This document shows positions 1-8,119 of a stretch of 64,000 nucleotides of DNA, piece after piece. Numbering within the stretch: position 1 is the stretch's first letter; each line of letters opens with the position of its first letter. Where the stretch lies: positions 1-64,000 of the forward strand of contig CALAZP010000277.1 in assembly GCA_937926355.1 (NCBI GenBank), written 5' to 3'. The DNA comes from an uncultured Saprospirales bacterium (GTDB lineage: Bacteria > Bacteroidota > Bacteroidia > Chitinophagales > Saprospiraceae). The notes beneath the pieces were generated by a model. That model searched no databases. It had not been told where the DNA came from and was given only the letters and a program-made list of their open reading frames with translations. The position numbers were made by a program, and so were the translations under genes.

Positions 1-111
1 ACACTAAAATTAAATCCAACCAATGGTCTTTTATCATCCATTTAATATGAATTATATTTTATGTCTTTGCATTTGCTGTTACAGTTTACCAAATTAATCA
101 GGTTATCGAAA

Positions 112-142
112 AAAAAAGCTTGTACTCGGTACAAGCTTTTTA
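112..142 (-). terminator. Strong intrinsic terminator or attenuator after the tail tube gene
   Basis: A 14-bp perfect inverted repeat (112-125 with 129-142; core AAGCTTGTAC and GTACAAGCTT, loop TCG) is followed on the minus strand by a T-run (the A-run at 109-117 of the plus strand). It sits 18 bases beyond the tube stop codon, so minus-strand transcription of the injection-system operon probably ends or is strongly reduced here. The plus-strand T-run is shorter. Nothing could be identified in 1-108. Confidence 0.85.
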
Positions 143-159
143 AGATATCCCTGCATTTT

Positions 160-630
160 TTATGCGGCTGATATTTCCAAACCTTCGCAAGCAAATACGA
201 TGGTTTCAACGGCCACCTCACTGCTTTGTGAGTTCATATCAGTTGGAGTCACTTGCTTAGGGAAAGCATTAGACAAAGTCCAAGTCATTCTCGGTGTTCC
301 ATCCTCATCTAATAATTTGATGACTACAGTTAATCTTTCATAAGTGTTTAACTGAATCTTGGAAATCCAATCATAGAATTGGTTGTCTGTTGCAAATACA
401 CCTTTTTTTAAAGTAATATCTCCATATTTCATTAAGCCAGGCATTTTAATTGTGGAATGCACTGGACTATTACCATGTCTGTATTCAATGACATCAGTAT
501 CAATATCCAATCCGGATACTTCCTGAAATGGTAAATCTGTCATGTCTCCAATATCGACAGAAAAATAAAATTTCGGCATCGGCCAAAACTGATCCTGATC
601 GCCACCGGTGCCTTGAGTTGGTACTGCCAT
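160..630 (-). CDS. Contractile injection system inner tube protein (phage tail tube, gp19/Afp1-like)
   Basis: A 156-residue protein of the phage tail tube family (T4 gp19-like, Afp1/Pvc1 type). Such proteins stack as hexameric rings to form the inner tube pushed out when the sheath contracts. What is seen: typical length, the N-terminal motif FYFSVDIGDM, then FQEVSGLDIDTDVIEYRHG, and KMPGLMKYGDITLKKG, which are hallmarks of the family in Bacteroidota injection systems. The start lies 37 bases after the sheath gene on the same strand, and a strong hairpin follows the stop. Only one tube paralogue is present in the window, while Afp/PVC loci carry several. The paralogue type (Afp1 or Afp5) cannot be decided. 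Confidence 0.93.
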   Translation of the reverse strand: MAVPTQGTGGDQDQFWPMPKFYFSVDIGDMTDLPFQEVSGLDIDTDVIEYRHGNSPVHSTIKMPGLMKYGDITLKKGVFATDNQFYDWISKIQLNTYERLTVVIKLLDEDGTPRMTWTLSNAFPKQVTPTDMNSQSSEVAVETIVFACEGLEISAA

Positions 631-667
631 AGTTATCTATATTTATTTTTTAACAAAATTGATTCAA

Positions 668-2167
668 TTAAGACTTCTGCTGTTGTTGCTGGAAGGTAAT
701 CACGATAAATTCAGCAGGTCTGGTTATTGCTACCTTTACCGTCATCTTTAACAATCCGTCCAAAATGTCGTTAGGGGTCATTGTAATCCCTAAACCTACT
801 TCAACAGAAAAAGCGTCATCAGGAGTAGATCCTGCCAAAATACCTCCCTGCCATTGGTTATTCAAAAAGTTAGAAACCATTGCTCTTAGAGAAGTCCATG
901 TTGTAGCGTTATTAGGTTCAAAAACATAGGCCTCTGCTGCCATTTTTATGCTCTGTTCCAAAAAGGTCATGGTACGCCTAACACTTAGGTATCTCCAATC
1001 TTGGCTATTTCCGTCTAAGGTTCTAGCACCCCATACTAAAACACCCTTGCCCTGAAAACTTCTTACCGCATTAATGGCTTTTCCATTTAGTGGTAAATTT
1101 AAATCTTCCTGAGACTCATTGGTAATGGCAACAGTCGGAGCAACAACAGAACCTACACTTACATTAGCAGGTGCCTTTGCAACGTTAATTGAATTATCAA
1201 CCATGGCATATATTCCAGCCATGGCCGGACTTAATGGCATAATGTTAAGCATATCCCTCATTTGGGATAAAACTGCTTTAAACATTGGGCTTACCGCCTT
1301 TAATGTAGCTGATAAAGTTTCAATCGCATCTTCACCTTCAGTTTCGGCAATTTTAGCTATCTCTGCTTTAATCAGTTCTGCTCTGGCCTCCTTCAGTAAT
1401 CCTGCTGATTGTGCATCAGCTACTTCTTTGGTTAAAACCTCAATCAGTCCATCCTTATTCTTGATATTATCAAAACCTACCTCTGTCGCAGCAACCAATG
1501 TGGTGTTTACAAAAGGATAGTAAGCAGCCCCCCATTGCAGAAAATTAGCACCAACTCCTTCTCTGAATTGATTAATTACATCTGCATCATCCATTGTTCG
1601 CTCTCTGGTTCCATCGTAAACATCTAAAATGGCAAAGCGATTCTTCATAGTCATTCCGCAATGATTCAACATTGCTTGTTGAAGAGAATAACAATCAGCT
1701 TGTTCCAATAAAATTGCTTCTGGAATCACCAGTAAAGTCGGTTCCATATACTTGGGGAGTGAAGCTATCCCAGCACCTGTTGCCGGATCATTGAAATCTA
1801 ATGCGTTAATTCCATTCTGATAGTTGCCTACAGAAACTACATAACAATCACCTCCTCCGTTAGAATAAAAGAATCTCATTGCTGTATGCAATAAAAACCT
1901 TGAAGCAGCATCAATTTCAAGTTTAAATCCAGTTTCATCATCTCCTGAAATTTCAAATAATGTCTTAGGTGCCCCACCAAACATTTCTTCAAACTCTGCC
2001 ATTGAAGTAATTCTAGTAGGTACATTTTTAAGGGATTTTGTCCCTCTTGCGGCCTTTTCTGTGTATCCTACAAATGCAGGTACAGCTGTTGCCACCGGTA
2101 CAACAGAAGAGGAAAAGGCACTTTTTTCCTCAATGTAAACCCCCGGTGTTGCCAGAACTTTTGCCAT
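668..2167 (-). CDS. Contractile injection system sheath protein (phage tail sheath)
   Basis: A 499-residue tail sheath subunit that would polymerise around the tube and drive ejection by contraction. Seen: the N-terminal TPGVYIEE motif (residues 7-14), FVGYTEKA (32-39), the central LSPAMAGIYAMVD stretch (about 312-324), the C-terminal domain with GVLVWGARTL, and the closing PAEFIVITF segment used in sheath-to-sheath strand exchange. Residues about 240-305 are an Ala/Glu/Lys-rich, predicted helical insertion between the conserved parts. The chain ends in five glutamines, then KS. It lies 10 bases after the 283-residue gene and 37 bases before the tube gene, so sheath and tube are probably co-transcribed. 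A single sheath gene is seen. Confidence 0.95.
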   Translation of the reverse strand: MAKVLATPGVYIEEKSAFSSSVVPVATAVPAFVGYTEKAARGTKSLKNVPTRITSMAEFEEMFGGAPKTLFEISGDDETGFKLEIDAASRFLLHTAMRFFYSNGGGDCYVVSVGNYQNGINALDFNDPATGAGIASLPKYMEPTLLVIPEAILLEQADCYSLQQAMLNHCGMTMKNRFAILDVYDGTRERTMDDADVINQFREGVGANFLQWGAAYYPFVNTTLVAATEVGFDNIKNKDGLIEVLTKEVADAQSAGLLKEARAELIKAEIAKIAETEGEDAIETLSATLKAVSPMFKAVLSQMRDMLNIMPLSPAMAGIYAMVDNSINVAKAPANVSVGSVVAPTVAITNESQEDLNLPLNGKAINAVRSFQGKGVLVWGARTLDGNSQDWRYLSVRRTMTFLEQSIKMAAEAYVFEPNNATTWTSLRAMVSNFLNNQWQGGILAGSTPDDAFSVEVGLGITMTPNDILDGLLKMTVKVAITRPAEFIVITFQQQQQKS

Positions 2168-2177
2168 TTTTTAAGTT

Positions 2178-3029
2178 TTAAAGTTTTACAAAAATCTCAG
2201 TTATATATTGATTATTCAATTCACAAAATCTTAAATTCCTCGGACTTCCGTTTGGTAGAATCCGGGAATATGGAACCTGAACACCTGATTGGGTTATTCT
2301 TTTTAATTCAAATAACACCTTCGGTTTTTCTTCCAATGGTATCGGATTCTTACTCTTTATTTTGATTTTACCAGTTCTCATTCCTTCATTTATATATTCA
2401 GGAGCTTCAAATTCAATTTCAGCCGAATGAATATTCTTAGGCACAATTGAAATAGATTCCAAAGATTCTTTACCTCCATTCTTCAAATCCAATAAATATT
2501 GCCAGTGACATGCTCTTTTGTCAAAATTAACTACATACTCAAATGGGGTAATCTCTGAATCCATCTCTTTTCCAAACCACTCATCATTAGTATTCAACAT
2601 CAATTGAATATGCCCCTTCAAACCATCTTCATTACTTTCTCGAAAACACGATTGGGAGACATATTTTCCAGAATGAAGAAATCCAGTTTTATGGTTAGAC
2701 ATGGGTTCAAACACAAAATATTGGTCTACGTCAAATGGAATATTTGTGAAATTGACGAAATAGGGATTCTCTATTCTAAATTGAAAACTTAACTCTAGTA
2801 TCCCTGAAAAAATCTTATGGTTAAAATTTTTCGACAAATCCATAGCCAATATAAATCCATTGGTGTCCTTGTTCATCAAGATTCCAAATGATTGCATTTT
2901 CATTTGAGTATCCAAATCCGGCCTTATCAATAAATCACGGCAAACTTTATTGCTGTAATACTCATGAAAGAAAAATACAGATGCAATCCTTCTATATTTG
3001 GTGTTTAGTCTGATGGATTGTTGCATCAT
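2178..3029 (-). CDS. Unknown protein of the injection-system operon
   Basis: A 283-residue protein with no family I recognise. It has no signal peptide or membrane segment and begins MMQQSIRLNTKYRR. The composition is that of a soluble, beta-rich protein with many aromatic residues. It lies between the DUF4255 cap gene (14 bases upstream) and the sheath gene (10 bases downstream), so it is almost certainly transcribed with them. Position suggests a structural or assembly role in the injection particle, for example a cap, collar or sheath-associated factor, but this is only inferred from context. A domain of two similar beta-sandwich halves cannot be excluded by eye. Confidence 0.75.
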   Translation of the reverse strand: MMQQSIRLNTKYRRIASVFFFHEYYSNKVCRDLLIRPDLDTQMKMQSFGILMNKDTNGFILAMDLSKNFNHKIFSGILELSFQFRIENPYFVNFTNIPFDVDQYFVFEPMSNHKTGFLHSGKYVSQSCFRESNEDGLKGHIQLMLNTNDEWFGKEMDSEITPFEYVVNFDKRACHWQYLLDLKNGGKESLESISIVPKNIHSAEIEFEAPEYINEGMRTGKIKIKSKNPIPLEEKPKVLFELKRITQSGVQVPYSRILPNGSPRNLRFCELNNQYITEIFVKL

Positions 3030-3043
3030 CTTTCTTTTATTCT

Positions 3044-3661
3044 CTATTCTTTATTGGCAGCATCAATTAAAGCTGCACCTTCAATAGCTTCATCTATCAT
3101 CTTATTTAGATTTACTTTTCCTCGTAAACCTAATAAAGTAGGAACTTCCTCTTTTTCCATGAATGAGTTGAAATTGAGCATTCTTAGTTTATATACTACA
3201 GATGGCGCATACTTTGCTCCTAGATTGGCCCACAAATTACTCAACTCCTTTAAATCTATATTAACCAATTCCGCAGTTATTTTATCAATATTTGTACTCA
3301 GTAATGGCGTATTCTGATGATCAAACACATTCCTTCCCTGAAAAAATGATATTACAGAAGAAATAAATTTGAGTGCCTCCAAATAATTCTCTCCGGTAAA
3401 ATTGGCTGCAAACATTAAATATAAATTAACACTTACGGGAGGGTTCATGCCTGGATTAGCCTGAAAATGACCGTTTCTTACCGATTTTTCTTCTTCTATA
3501 TTAAGAACAAATACGGCAATCTTATTTTCAATTCCAGGAACAGGATTTCCTTTGATGTCGACTAAGTTGGAAACAGCGACTCGGTCCTCTGTCAAATTAT
3601 ACTCAGATTTCAAATAATCATTCAACTGGTCTGCAATAACTGGAACAATATTGTGTAACAT
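3044..3661 (-). CDS. DUF4255 tail terminator/cap protein (Afp16/Pvc16-like)
   Basis: A 205-residue DUF4255 protein. Members such as Afp16 and Pvc16 cap the distal end of the tube and sheath and set their length. Seen: N-terminal helix MLHNIVPVIADQLNDYLKSEY, then VSNLVDIKG, the central beta stretch with VSVNLYLMFAANF, and KFISSVISFFQGRNVFDHQNTP, all typical of the family. The length is close to the usual size. It is followed after 14 bases by the unknown 283-residue gene and preceded 3 bases upstream by a small membrane-protein gene. Cap-first gene order is common in Bacteroidota loci of this kind. Confidence 0.88.
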   Translation of the reverse strand: MLHNIVPVIADQLNDYLKSEYNLTEDRVAVSNLVDIKGNPVPGIENKIAVFVLNIEEEKSVRNGHFQANPGMNPPVSVNLYLMFAANFTGENYLEALKFISSVISFFQGRNVFDHQNTPLLSTNIDKITAELVNIDLKELSNLWANLGAKYAPSVVYKLRMLNFNSFMEKEEVPTLLGLRGKVNLNKMIDEAIEGAALIDAANKE

Positions 3662-3664
3662 TAA

Positions 3665-3922
3665 TTAAGGTTGTTTTGAATCTTGTTTGCCAACCACCAA
3701 ATACTTAATTCCGATGACAATCAAACGAACAACGTAAACGCATACAAACATGACCGCTATTCCAATCAGAAAAAGTTGAAGGGTGAATACTTTCTCCACC
3801 TCATTTAAAGTAGGTCCTGAAGAAGTTAACTTAAGAAAAAAAAGAAAAACAAAAGAAAGAGGAACAGAAAAAAGGAGTGCAGTAAAAAACCAGACTACCT
3901 CTCTAAAAAACACCTTTTTCAT
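3665..3922 (-). CDS. Small two-helix membrane protein heading the injection-system operon
   Basis: An 85-residue protein with two hydrophobic helices (about residues 8-30 and 46-72), a short polar linker and a lysine-rich C-terminus. No family is recognised. It ends only 3 bases before the DUF4255 cap gene, so it is very probably the first gene of the injection-system operon; the 113 bases upstream hold no other gene on this strand. Possible roles are a membrane anchor for the particle, a holin-like release factor, or an unrelated passenger. The sequence does not decide between them. Confidence 0.65.
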   Translation of the reverse strand: MKKVFFREVVWFFTALLFSVPLSFVFLFFLKLTSSGPTLNEVEKVFTLQLFLIGIAVMFVCVYVVRLIVIGIKYLVVGKQDSKQP

Positions 3923-4035
3923 AATTTTTCTTAATGATCACCCTTATCTACAAGACTACTATCTGTAAAACTAACAAAAATTTATTTACAAATTAAAAAA
4001 AGTTTAACATATGTAACTTGTTGATATATATGCGG

Positions 4036-4698
4036 CTACATAATAATAGCTGCTATTAATTGACCCCCAAGGCCTGTGGCAATTCCAGCGATAGTTTCCT
4101 GCATGCTATTTCGACCTAAATACAATCTAAGGGATAGATAAAAGCCAAACACTAAAACCATTACAGAAATTACCCAGTGAGATTCCAATAGTGCTTGACC
4201 ATTCATAAAAAAATAATATCGATGAATTCCTAATTCAGAGCTGATAAAAGCTGTAACCAACGAGACAGAAGAGGTTGCGAATAAATTTATTCTAGAGAAT
4301 ATTACGAAGAAAAAAGAAAGTAATAGAGATAGACAGATCCCTAAAATTGCCTGCTGAAAATAATTTGGAAAGCTTCCATTTTCGCTTATATTCAGATAAA
4401 TCCAGAAATAGAATAGACAGGCTATCGTTAAAGGTACTATCCTTTCTTTTATTCCATTCAAACTTAAGTTTTCAATTAACCCAAGTTGTCTAACCAAAAA
4501 AATAGCTAAGGCTGGTAAAAATGTGCTGCCCACAAATAACCTAATAGAAGTGGCGCTTAAAACTGTCCCACTCCAGTCGTTAAACCCAAAGGCATAAGGA
4601 TTAAAAGAAAAAAAAATCAGCCATAAAATAACCATCACTAAAAGCGGATGGAAAACAACAGTCAGTGGAAAATATAAAAGCTTTGTCAGCCAATTCAT
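4036..4698 (-). CDS. Integral membrane protein, PAP2-like fold without catalytic motifs
   Basis: A 220-residue protein with about six transmembrane segments and no signal peptide. The general layout, including a late HRYYFFMNGQALLESHW segment and a C-terminal glycine-rich helix (IAGIATGLGGQLIAAII), recalls small PAP2-related membrane proteins of Bacteroidota. The phosphatase signatures KxxxxxxRP and SRxxxxxHxxxD are not visible, so enzymatic function is doubtful. It is divergent from the first OmpH/Skp gene, with 97 bases between the two starts. The function is unknown. Confidence 0.6.
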   Translation of the reverse strand: MNWLTKLLYFPLTVVFHPLLVMVILWLIFFSFNPYAFGFNDWSGTVLSATSIRLFVGSTFLPALAIFLVRQLGLIENLSLNGIKERIVPLTIACLFYFWIYLNISENGSFPNYFQQAILGICLSLLLSFFFVIFSRINLFATSSVSLVTAFISSELGIHRYYFFMNGQALLESHWVISVMVLVFGFYLSLRLYLGRNSMQETIAGIATGLGGQLIAAIIM

Positions 4699-4795
4699 TC
4701 GGTATGGTTAAACTTACGTTAAATGATATTTACAAATTTGACAAATTCTCTCATATTTGCGTTGATAGTAATAAATTTAAACAAAACTCATTCTC

Positions 4796-5320
4796 ATGGT
4801 TGCTTTTTTCAAATTTCATAAACTTCTTATCTGTTTGTTTTTCGTACTGATAAGTGCGGGAATTTCTTCCGCTCAAAAGTTTGTTTTTGTCGATGTAAAT
4901 CGAATTATGGAAAGCATTGAGGATTACCAACTTGCTCAAGAGGAACTAGATAGAACCGCTGCTAAATGGCGTCAAGAAATTGCCCAGGAATACGACAAAA
5001 TAAAAGGAATGTACAATAGGTACCAAGCAGAACAGGTATTGTTGAGCGATGAAGCACGCCAACAAAGGGAAGACGAAATAATGGCCGAAGAAAAAACCGT
5101 TCGGGATAGGCAAAAGGATTATTTTGGCCCAGAGGGGGCACTATTTGACAGAAGGCAAACCCTAGTAAAGCCCATCCAGGATAGGGTCTATGCTGCTATC
5201 GAGGAATATGCCAATGAAAGGGGTTATGATTTTGTTTTTGACCTTTCTTCTAATATGGGTTTAATTTTTTCTAATCCTGAATACGATAAAACAGAAGACT
5301 TACTTCGTAAATTAAGATAA
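4796..5320 (+). CDS. OmpH/Skp family periplasmic chaperone (first copy)
   Basis: A 174-residue OmpH/Skp-type protein. Skp trimers hold unfolded outer-membrane proteins in jaw-like helices in the periplasm. Seen: a signal peptide (residues 1 to about 26, ending SSAQ), the short beta motif KFVFVDVNRIM, a long charged helical region (about 35-130), and the closing YANERGYDFVFDLSSNMGLIF segment typical of the family. A second, related gene follows after 67 bases, a tandem arrangement frequent in Bacteroidota, though usually next to bamA, which is not here. Confidence 0.9.
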   Translation: MVAFFKFHKLLICLFFVLISAGISSAQKFVFVDVNRIMESIEDYQLAQEELDRTAAKWRQEIAQEYDKIKGMYNRYQAEQVLLSDEARQQREDEIMAEEKTVRDRQKDYFGPEGALFDRRQTLVKPIQDRVYAAIEEYANERGYDFVFDLSSNMGLIFSNPEYDKTEDLLRKLR

Positions 5321-5338
5321 AAAAACCCTTAATTATCT

Positions 5339-5346
5339 TACATTTG
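5339..5346 (+). promoter_or_regulatory. Bacteroidota -7 promoter box before the second OmpH gene
   Basis: TACATTTG matches the phylum's TAnnTTTG -7 element and lies 41 bases before the ATG of the second OmpH gene. No convincing TTG -33 partner is present at the expected distance, so this is a weaker call. Confidence 0.4.
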
Positions 5347-5387
5347 CACCGCTTTAATTCAATTCTACCACTAAAATAGATTGTGTG

Positions 5388-5906
5388 ATGAAATCATTAT
5401 TAAAAATAACCACTATTGTTGCAGTCTTCTCCTTTGCTTCAACTGCTCTAATCGGCCAAGAAGTAAAATTCGGATTTCTCAATTCGGCTTTAATCTTAGC
5501 GGAAATGCCAGAAGTAAAACAAGCTGATGCTAACTTAGAAGCATTAGAAAAACAACTCCAAAAAAGAGGGCAGGGAATGGTAGAAAAATTGCAACAAGAC
5601 TACGCTGCTGCTCAGGCTAAAATGGAAAGGGGTGAATTATCAAGAATTCAACAAGAAGAAGAAGCCAAAAAATTGGAAGATCGTCAGATGGAAATTGCCA
5701 GATATGAGCAGGAAATGATTCAACAAGTTCAAGAAAAAAGAAATGAATTGCTCGAACCCATTTATGCTAAAGTCAATGAAGCCATTTCTTCAGTAGCAAA
5801 AGAAAACGGCTATAAAATGATTTTTGATGCATCCGTTTTACTCTACAAAGATGAATCTATGGATGTGAGCAATTTAGTTAAAGCTAAACTGGGTCTACAA
5901 AACTAA
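5388..5906 (+). CDS. OmpH/Skp family periplasmic chaperone (second copy)
   Basis: A 172-residue OmpH/Skp paralogue. Seen: a signal peptide (MKSLLKITTIVAVFSFAST... to about residue 24, ending IGQ), the VKFGFLNSALILAEMPEV entry motif, a long Gln/Glu/Lys-rich coiled-coil region (about 45-125), and the C-terminal KENGYKMIFDASVLLY segment. I chose the ATG at 5388 over the in-frame GTG at 5385. Its last 23 bases overlap the convergent trmB gene. It probably acts with the first copy in outer-membrane protein transport; either gene may be separately transcribed, because a -7 box lies between them. Confidence 0.9.
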   Translation: MKSLLKITTIVAVFSFASTALIGQEVKFGFLNSALILAEMPEVKQADANLEALEKQLQKRGQGMVEKLQQDYAAAQAKMERGELSRIQQEEEAKKLEDRQMEIARYEQEMIQQVQEKRNELLEPIYAKVNEAISSVAKENGYKMIFDASVLLYKDESMDVSNLVKAKLGLQN

Positions 5907-6585
5907 ACCTAACGTACTTAATAGTTAACCCTACTTTTAAGTGAATCCTCTCGTAATAAGTTTTAATTGCTAGTTCAGGGTATATAGGGGTCATTTCGTA
6001 AACATCCGAAATGACCTCTTCTATTTTTATATCTGGAGTAGATTCCAAGACTTTAATAGTAAAATCGAACAAGCTATTATTGTCTGTTTTTAAGTGGATT
6101 TTTGCTCCTGGTCTAGTAATATTCCTGTAAATATTCAAAAAATTAGGAGCAGTTAGCCGCCTGTTCTCTTGTCCCTTCTTCAGAAAAGGGTCCGGAAAAA
6201 CTATCCAAATTTCGCTCACTTCCTTTGGGTCAAAAAATAAACCAATCTGTTCTATTCTACTTCTTAAAAAAGCTATATTTTTTTTGTCTTGATTAATTGC
6301 ATTTTTTGCGCCTCTCCATATCCTAGCTCCTTTAACATCTACACCTACATAATTTTTATCCGTTATTATATCTGAAAGCCCAAGGCAATACTCCCCCCTA
6401 CCACAAGCTAACTCCAAACAAATTGGAAAATCATTTTCAAAAATTTTATTATTCCAGCTACCTTTTAATTCAATTTGATCTCCATTTTCATCAAATATTC
6501 CTGGATTAGAAGCATTTTTATTTTCAAATACATTTTTAAAATCTGCTATTTCGGCAAATTTTTGCAATTTGTTTCTTCTACTCAT
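5884..6585 (-). CDS. trmB: tRNA (guanine-N7-)-methyltransferase
   Basis: A 233-residue SAM-dependent enzyme that forms m7G46 in the tRNA variable loop. Seen: the SAM-binding motif LELACGRGEYCLGL, YVGVDVKGARIWRGA, the catalytic-region motif IWIVFPDPFLKKGQENRRL with the family PDP signature, and IHLKTDN. The Bacteroidota form commonly uses ACG rather than GCG at the glycine motif. Its 3' end overlaps the convergent OmpH gene by 23 bases, an unusually long stop-to-stop overlap that constrains both C-termini. Confidence 0.93.
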   Translation of the reverse strand: MSRRNKLQKFAEIADFKNVFENKNASNPGIFDENGDQIELKGSWNNKIFENDFPICLELACGRGEYCLGLSDIITDKNYVGVDVKGARIWRGAKNAINQDKKNIAFLRSRIEQIGLFFDPKEVSEIWIVFPDPFLKKGQENRRLTAPNFLNIYRNITRPGAKIHLKTDNNSLFDFTIKVLESTPDIKIEEVISDVYEMTPIYPELAIKTYYERIHLKVGLTIKYVRFSFVDPV

Positions 6586-6663
6586 TGGAAGGTTTTAACA
6601 TAAAAAATATAAACTACGAATCGTTTTGCTCGTTATTATTCTAATCGGCAATAAAAATATTAA

Positions 6664-8085
6664 ATGAAATATATCTTTTGTTTTATTTTATTAGGGCTTT
6701 CGAATTTAGTATGGGGCCAAACCATTAATATATCCGAACAAATAACACTAAGGAATGAAATTTCCTATGAAATCATAGGTTCCTTTTCGGGCAACACGCT
6801 CCTTTTCAGAAATAAATCCATTTCCTTTGAAATAGATGCTTTTAACGAATCTTTAAAAAAGATCTGGACCAAAGAAATAACCCTTGAAAAGAGGCAACCA
6901 CAAGTTATTTCCCTGGCAACAACCTCCAATGATTTTTCTGTTTATTATCAACACAAAAGCCCTAAGGGAACTGTGCTTAAAGGACACAAATACAATGGTA
7001 GAGCCGAATTAACAGATACGGTAACCTTAAAGGTATTTGAAAACCTATTTTACAATACGGATTTTCAATTTGTCCAGTCAGAAGACTCCAACATTCAGCT
7101 ATTTTACTTTTTAGAAAAACAAAATCAGTTTTATTTTATAGCTGTTGATAATCGAAACATGAAAGTTTTGTGGGAGCAAGTTATTGCTATTGAAGAATTC
7201 TCTAAGAATAGAGATTTCTATCAAGTTTTGATTGACAATCAAGGGGTGTTGTTTATCAATGTAGAATTGGATAATTTTCGAATGAAGAAAGCTAGCCATA
7301 CTTTCCAGTTTTATAAGTTTGACTATACCAATGGAGATTTTTTGAAAGCCGAATTACTTTTTAAGGATATTCTAAGCACTGATGCCCAATTTGTATTAGA
7401 CAATTTAAACGGCAATTTACTTGGTGCTGGATTTTACTCTGAAAATAGTACCACCCGGTCACAGGGGTTTTTTACCATCTACATTCCCAAAGGTTTTAAT
7501 ACAGAACCTAAAGCCGCTTTCCAAAATTTTTCACCTGAATTCCAAATTAACTTAATGGGAGATAAAAATGATGGAGAAAAGGGGATTTTTGATTGTAAAA
7601 TCTCAGAAATCGCAATGAAAGAAAACGGGGGAATGTTAATTATTGGTGAACGTTTTAGTGAAATAGAAAGAAGAATTTCCAATGCTGGAAGATTTGGTGG
7701 GGGAGGACTAAACAGGCTGATAATCGATTATTTTTACGATGATCTTTTTATTATGTCATTGAATAAAAACGCCACATTGGAGTGGACAGAAATTTTCCAT
7801 AAAAAACAATATTCTCAGGATGATGGCGCAGCTTATTCCTCTTACTTTTTATACAAAACTCCAGAAAGACTAAGGTTTTTATTTAACGATGACATAAAAA
7901 TGGAAAACACCATAAGTGAATATGTTCTTTCTGGATACGGTGACTTTGATCGCAATAGTATTTTGAGTACTGAAAATTTAAAACTACGATTGCGATTTCG
8001 CAATGCCGTTCAAATTGCCTACGATAAAATTATTATCCCAAGTGAAAGAAGAAATGAACTTAAATTGGTTCGAATGAATTATTAA
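6664..8085 (+). CDS. Exported protein of unknown function
   Basis: A 473-residue protein with a clear signal peptide (residues 1-18, ending WGQ), so it is exported to the periplasm or beyond. No family is recognised. The mature part is a series of short beta-strand-like segments with repeated Phe/Tyr/Asn-rich stretches, compatible with a beta-propeller or WD-like repeat protein (for example ...FAVDNRNMKVLWEQVI..., resembling a PQQ-like blade). A glycine stretch (about residues 341-346) interrupts it. No C-terminal sorting domain is seen. The gene stands alone between trmB (divergent) and dapD. Confidence 0.7.
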   Translation: MKYIFCFILLGLSNLVWGQTINISEQITLRNEISYEIIGSFSGNTLLFRNKSISFEIDAFNESLKKIWTKEITLEKRQPQVISLATTSNDFSVYYQHKSPKGTVLKGHKYNGRAELTDTVTLKVFENLFYNTDFQFVQSEDSNIQLFYFLEKQNQFYFIAVDNRNMKVLWEQVIAIEEFSKNRDFYQVLIDNQGVLFINVELDNFRMKKASHTFQFYKFDYTNGDFLKAELLFKDILSTDAQFVLDNLNGNLLGAGFYSENSTTRSQGFFTIYIPKGFNTEPKAAFQNFSPEFQINLMGDKNDGEKGIFDCKISEIAMKENGGMLIIGERFSEIERRISNAGRFGGGGLNRLIIDYFYDDLFIMSLNKNATLEWTEIFHKKQYSQDDGAAYSSYFLYKTPERLRFLFNDDIKMENTISEYVLSGYGDFDRNSILSTENLKLRLRFRNAVQIAYDKIIIPSERRNELKLVRMNY

Positions 8086-8097
8086 AAGGTCTTTTTT

Positions 8098-8105
8098 TAC
8101 TTTTG
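8098..8105 (+). promoter_or_regulatory. Bacteroidota -7 box before dapD
   Basis: TACTTTTG fits TAnnTTTG and lies 14 bases before the dapD ATG, in the gap after the previous stop. No -33 TTG is found at the right spacing, and the leader would be very short. Confidence 0.35.
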
Positions 8106-8119
8106 GCAAAAATTATATC

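Noticed and set aside
1119..1520. A 133-codon open frame on the plus strand inside the sheath gene
   Set aside because: It is antisense to the conserved sheath coding region, with no start context or family features.
4737..4759. A promoter for the first OmpH gene (TTG and CATATTTG)
   Set aside because: The -7 box lacks the first T and the spacer is only about 11 bases, so it was not listed.
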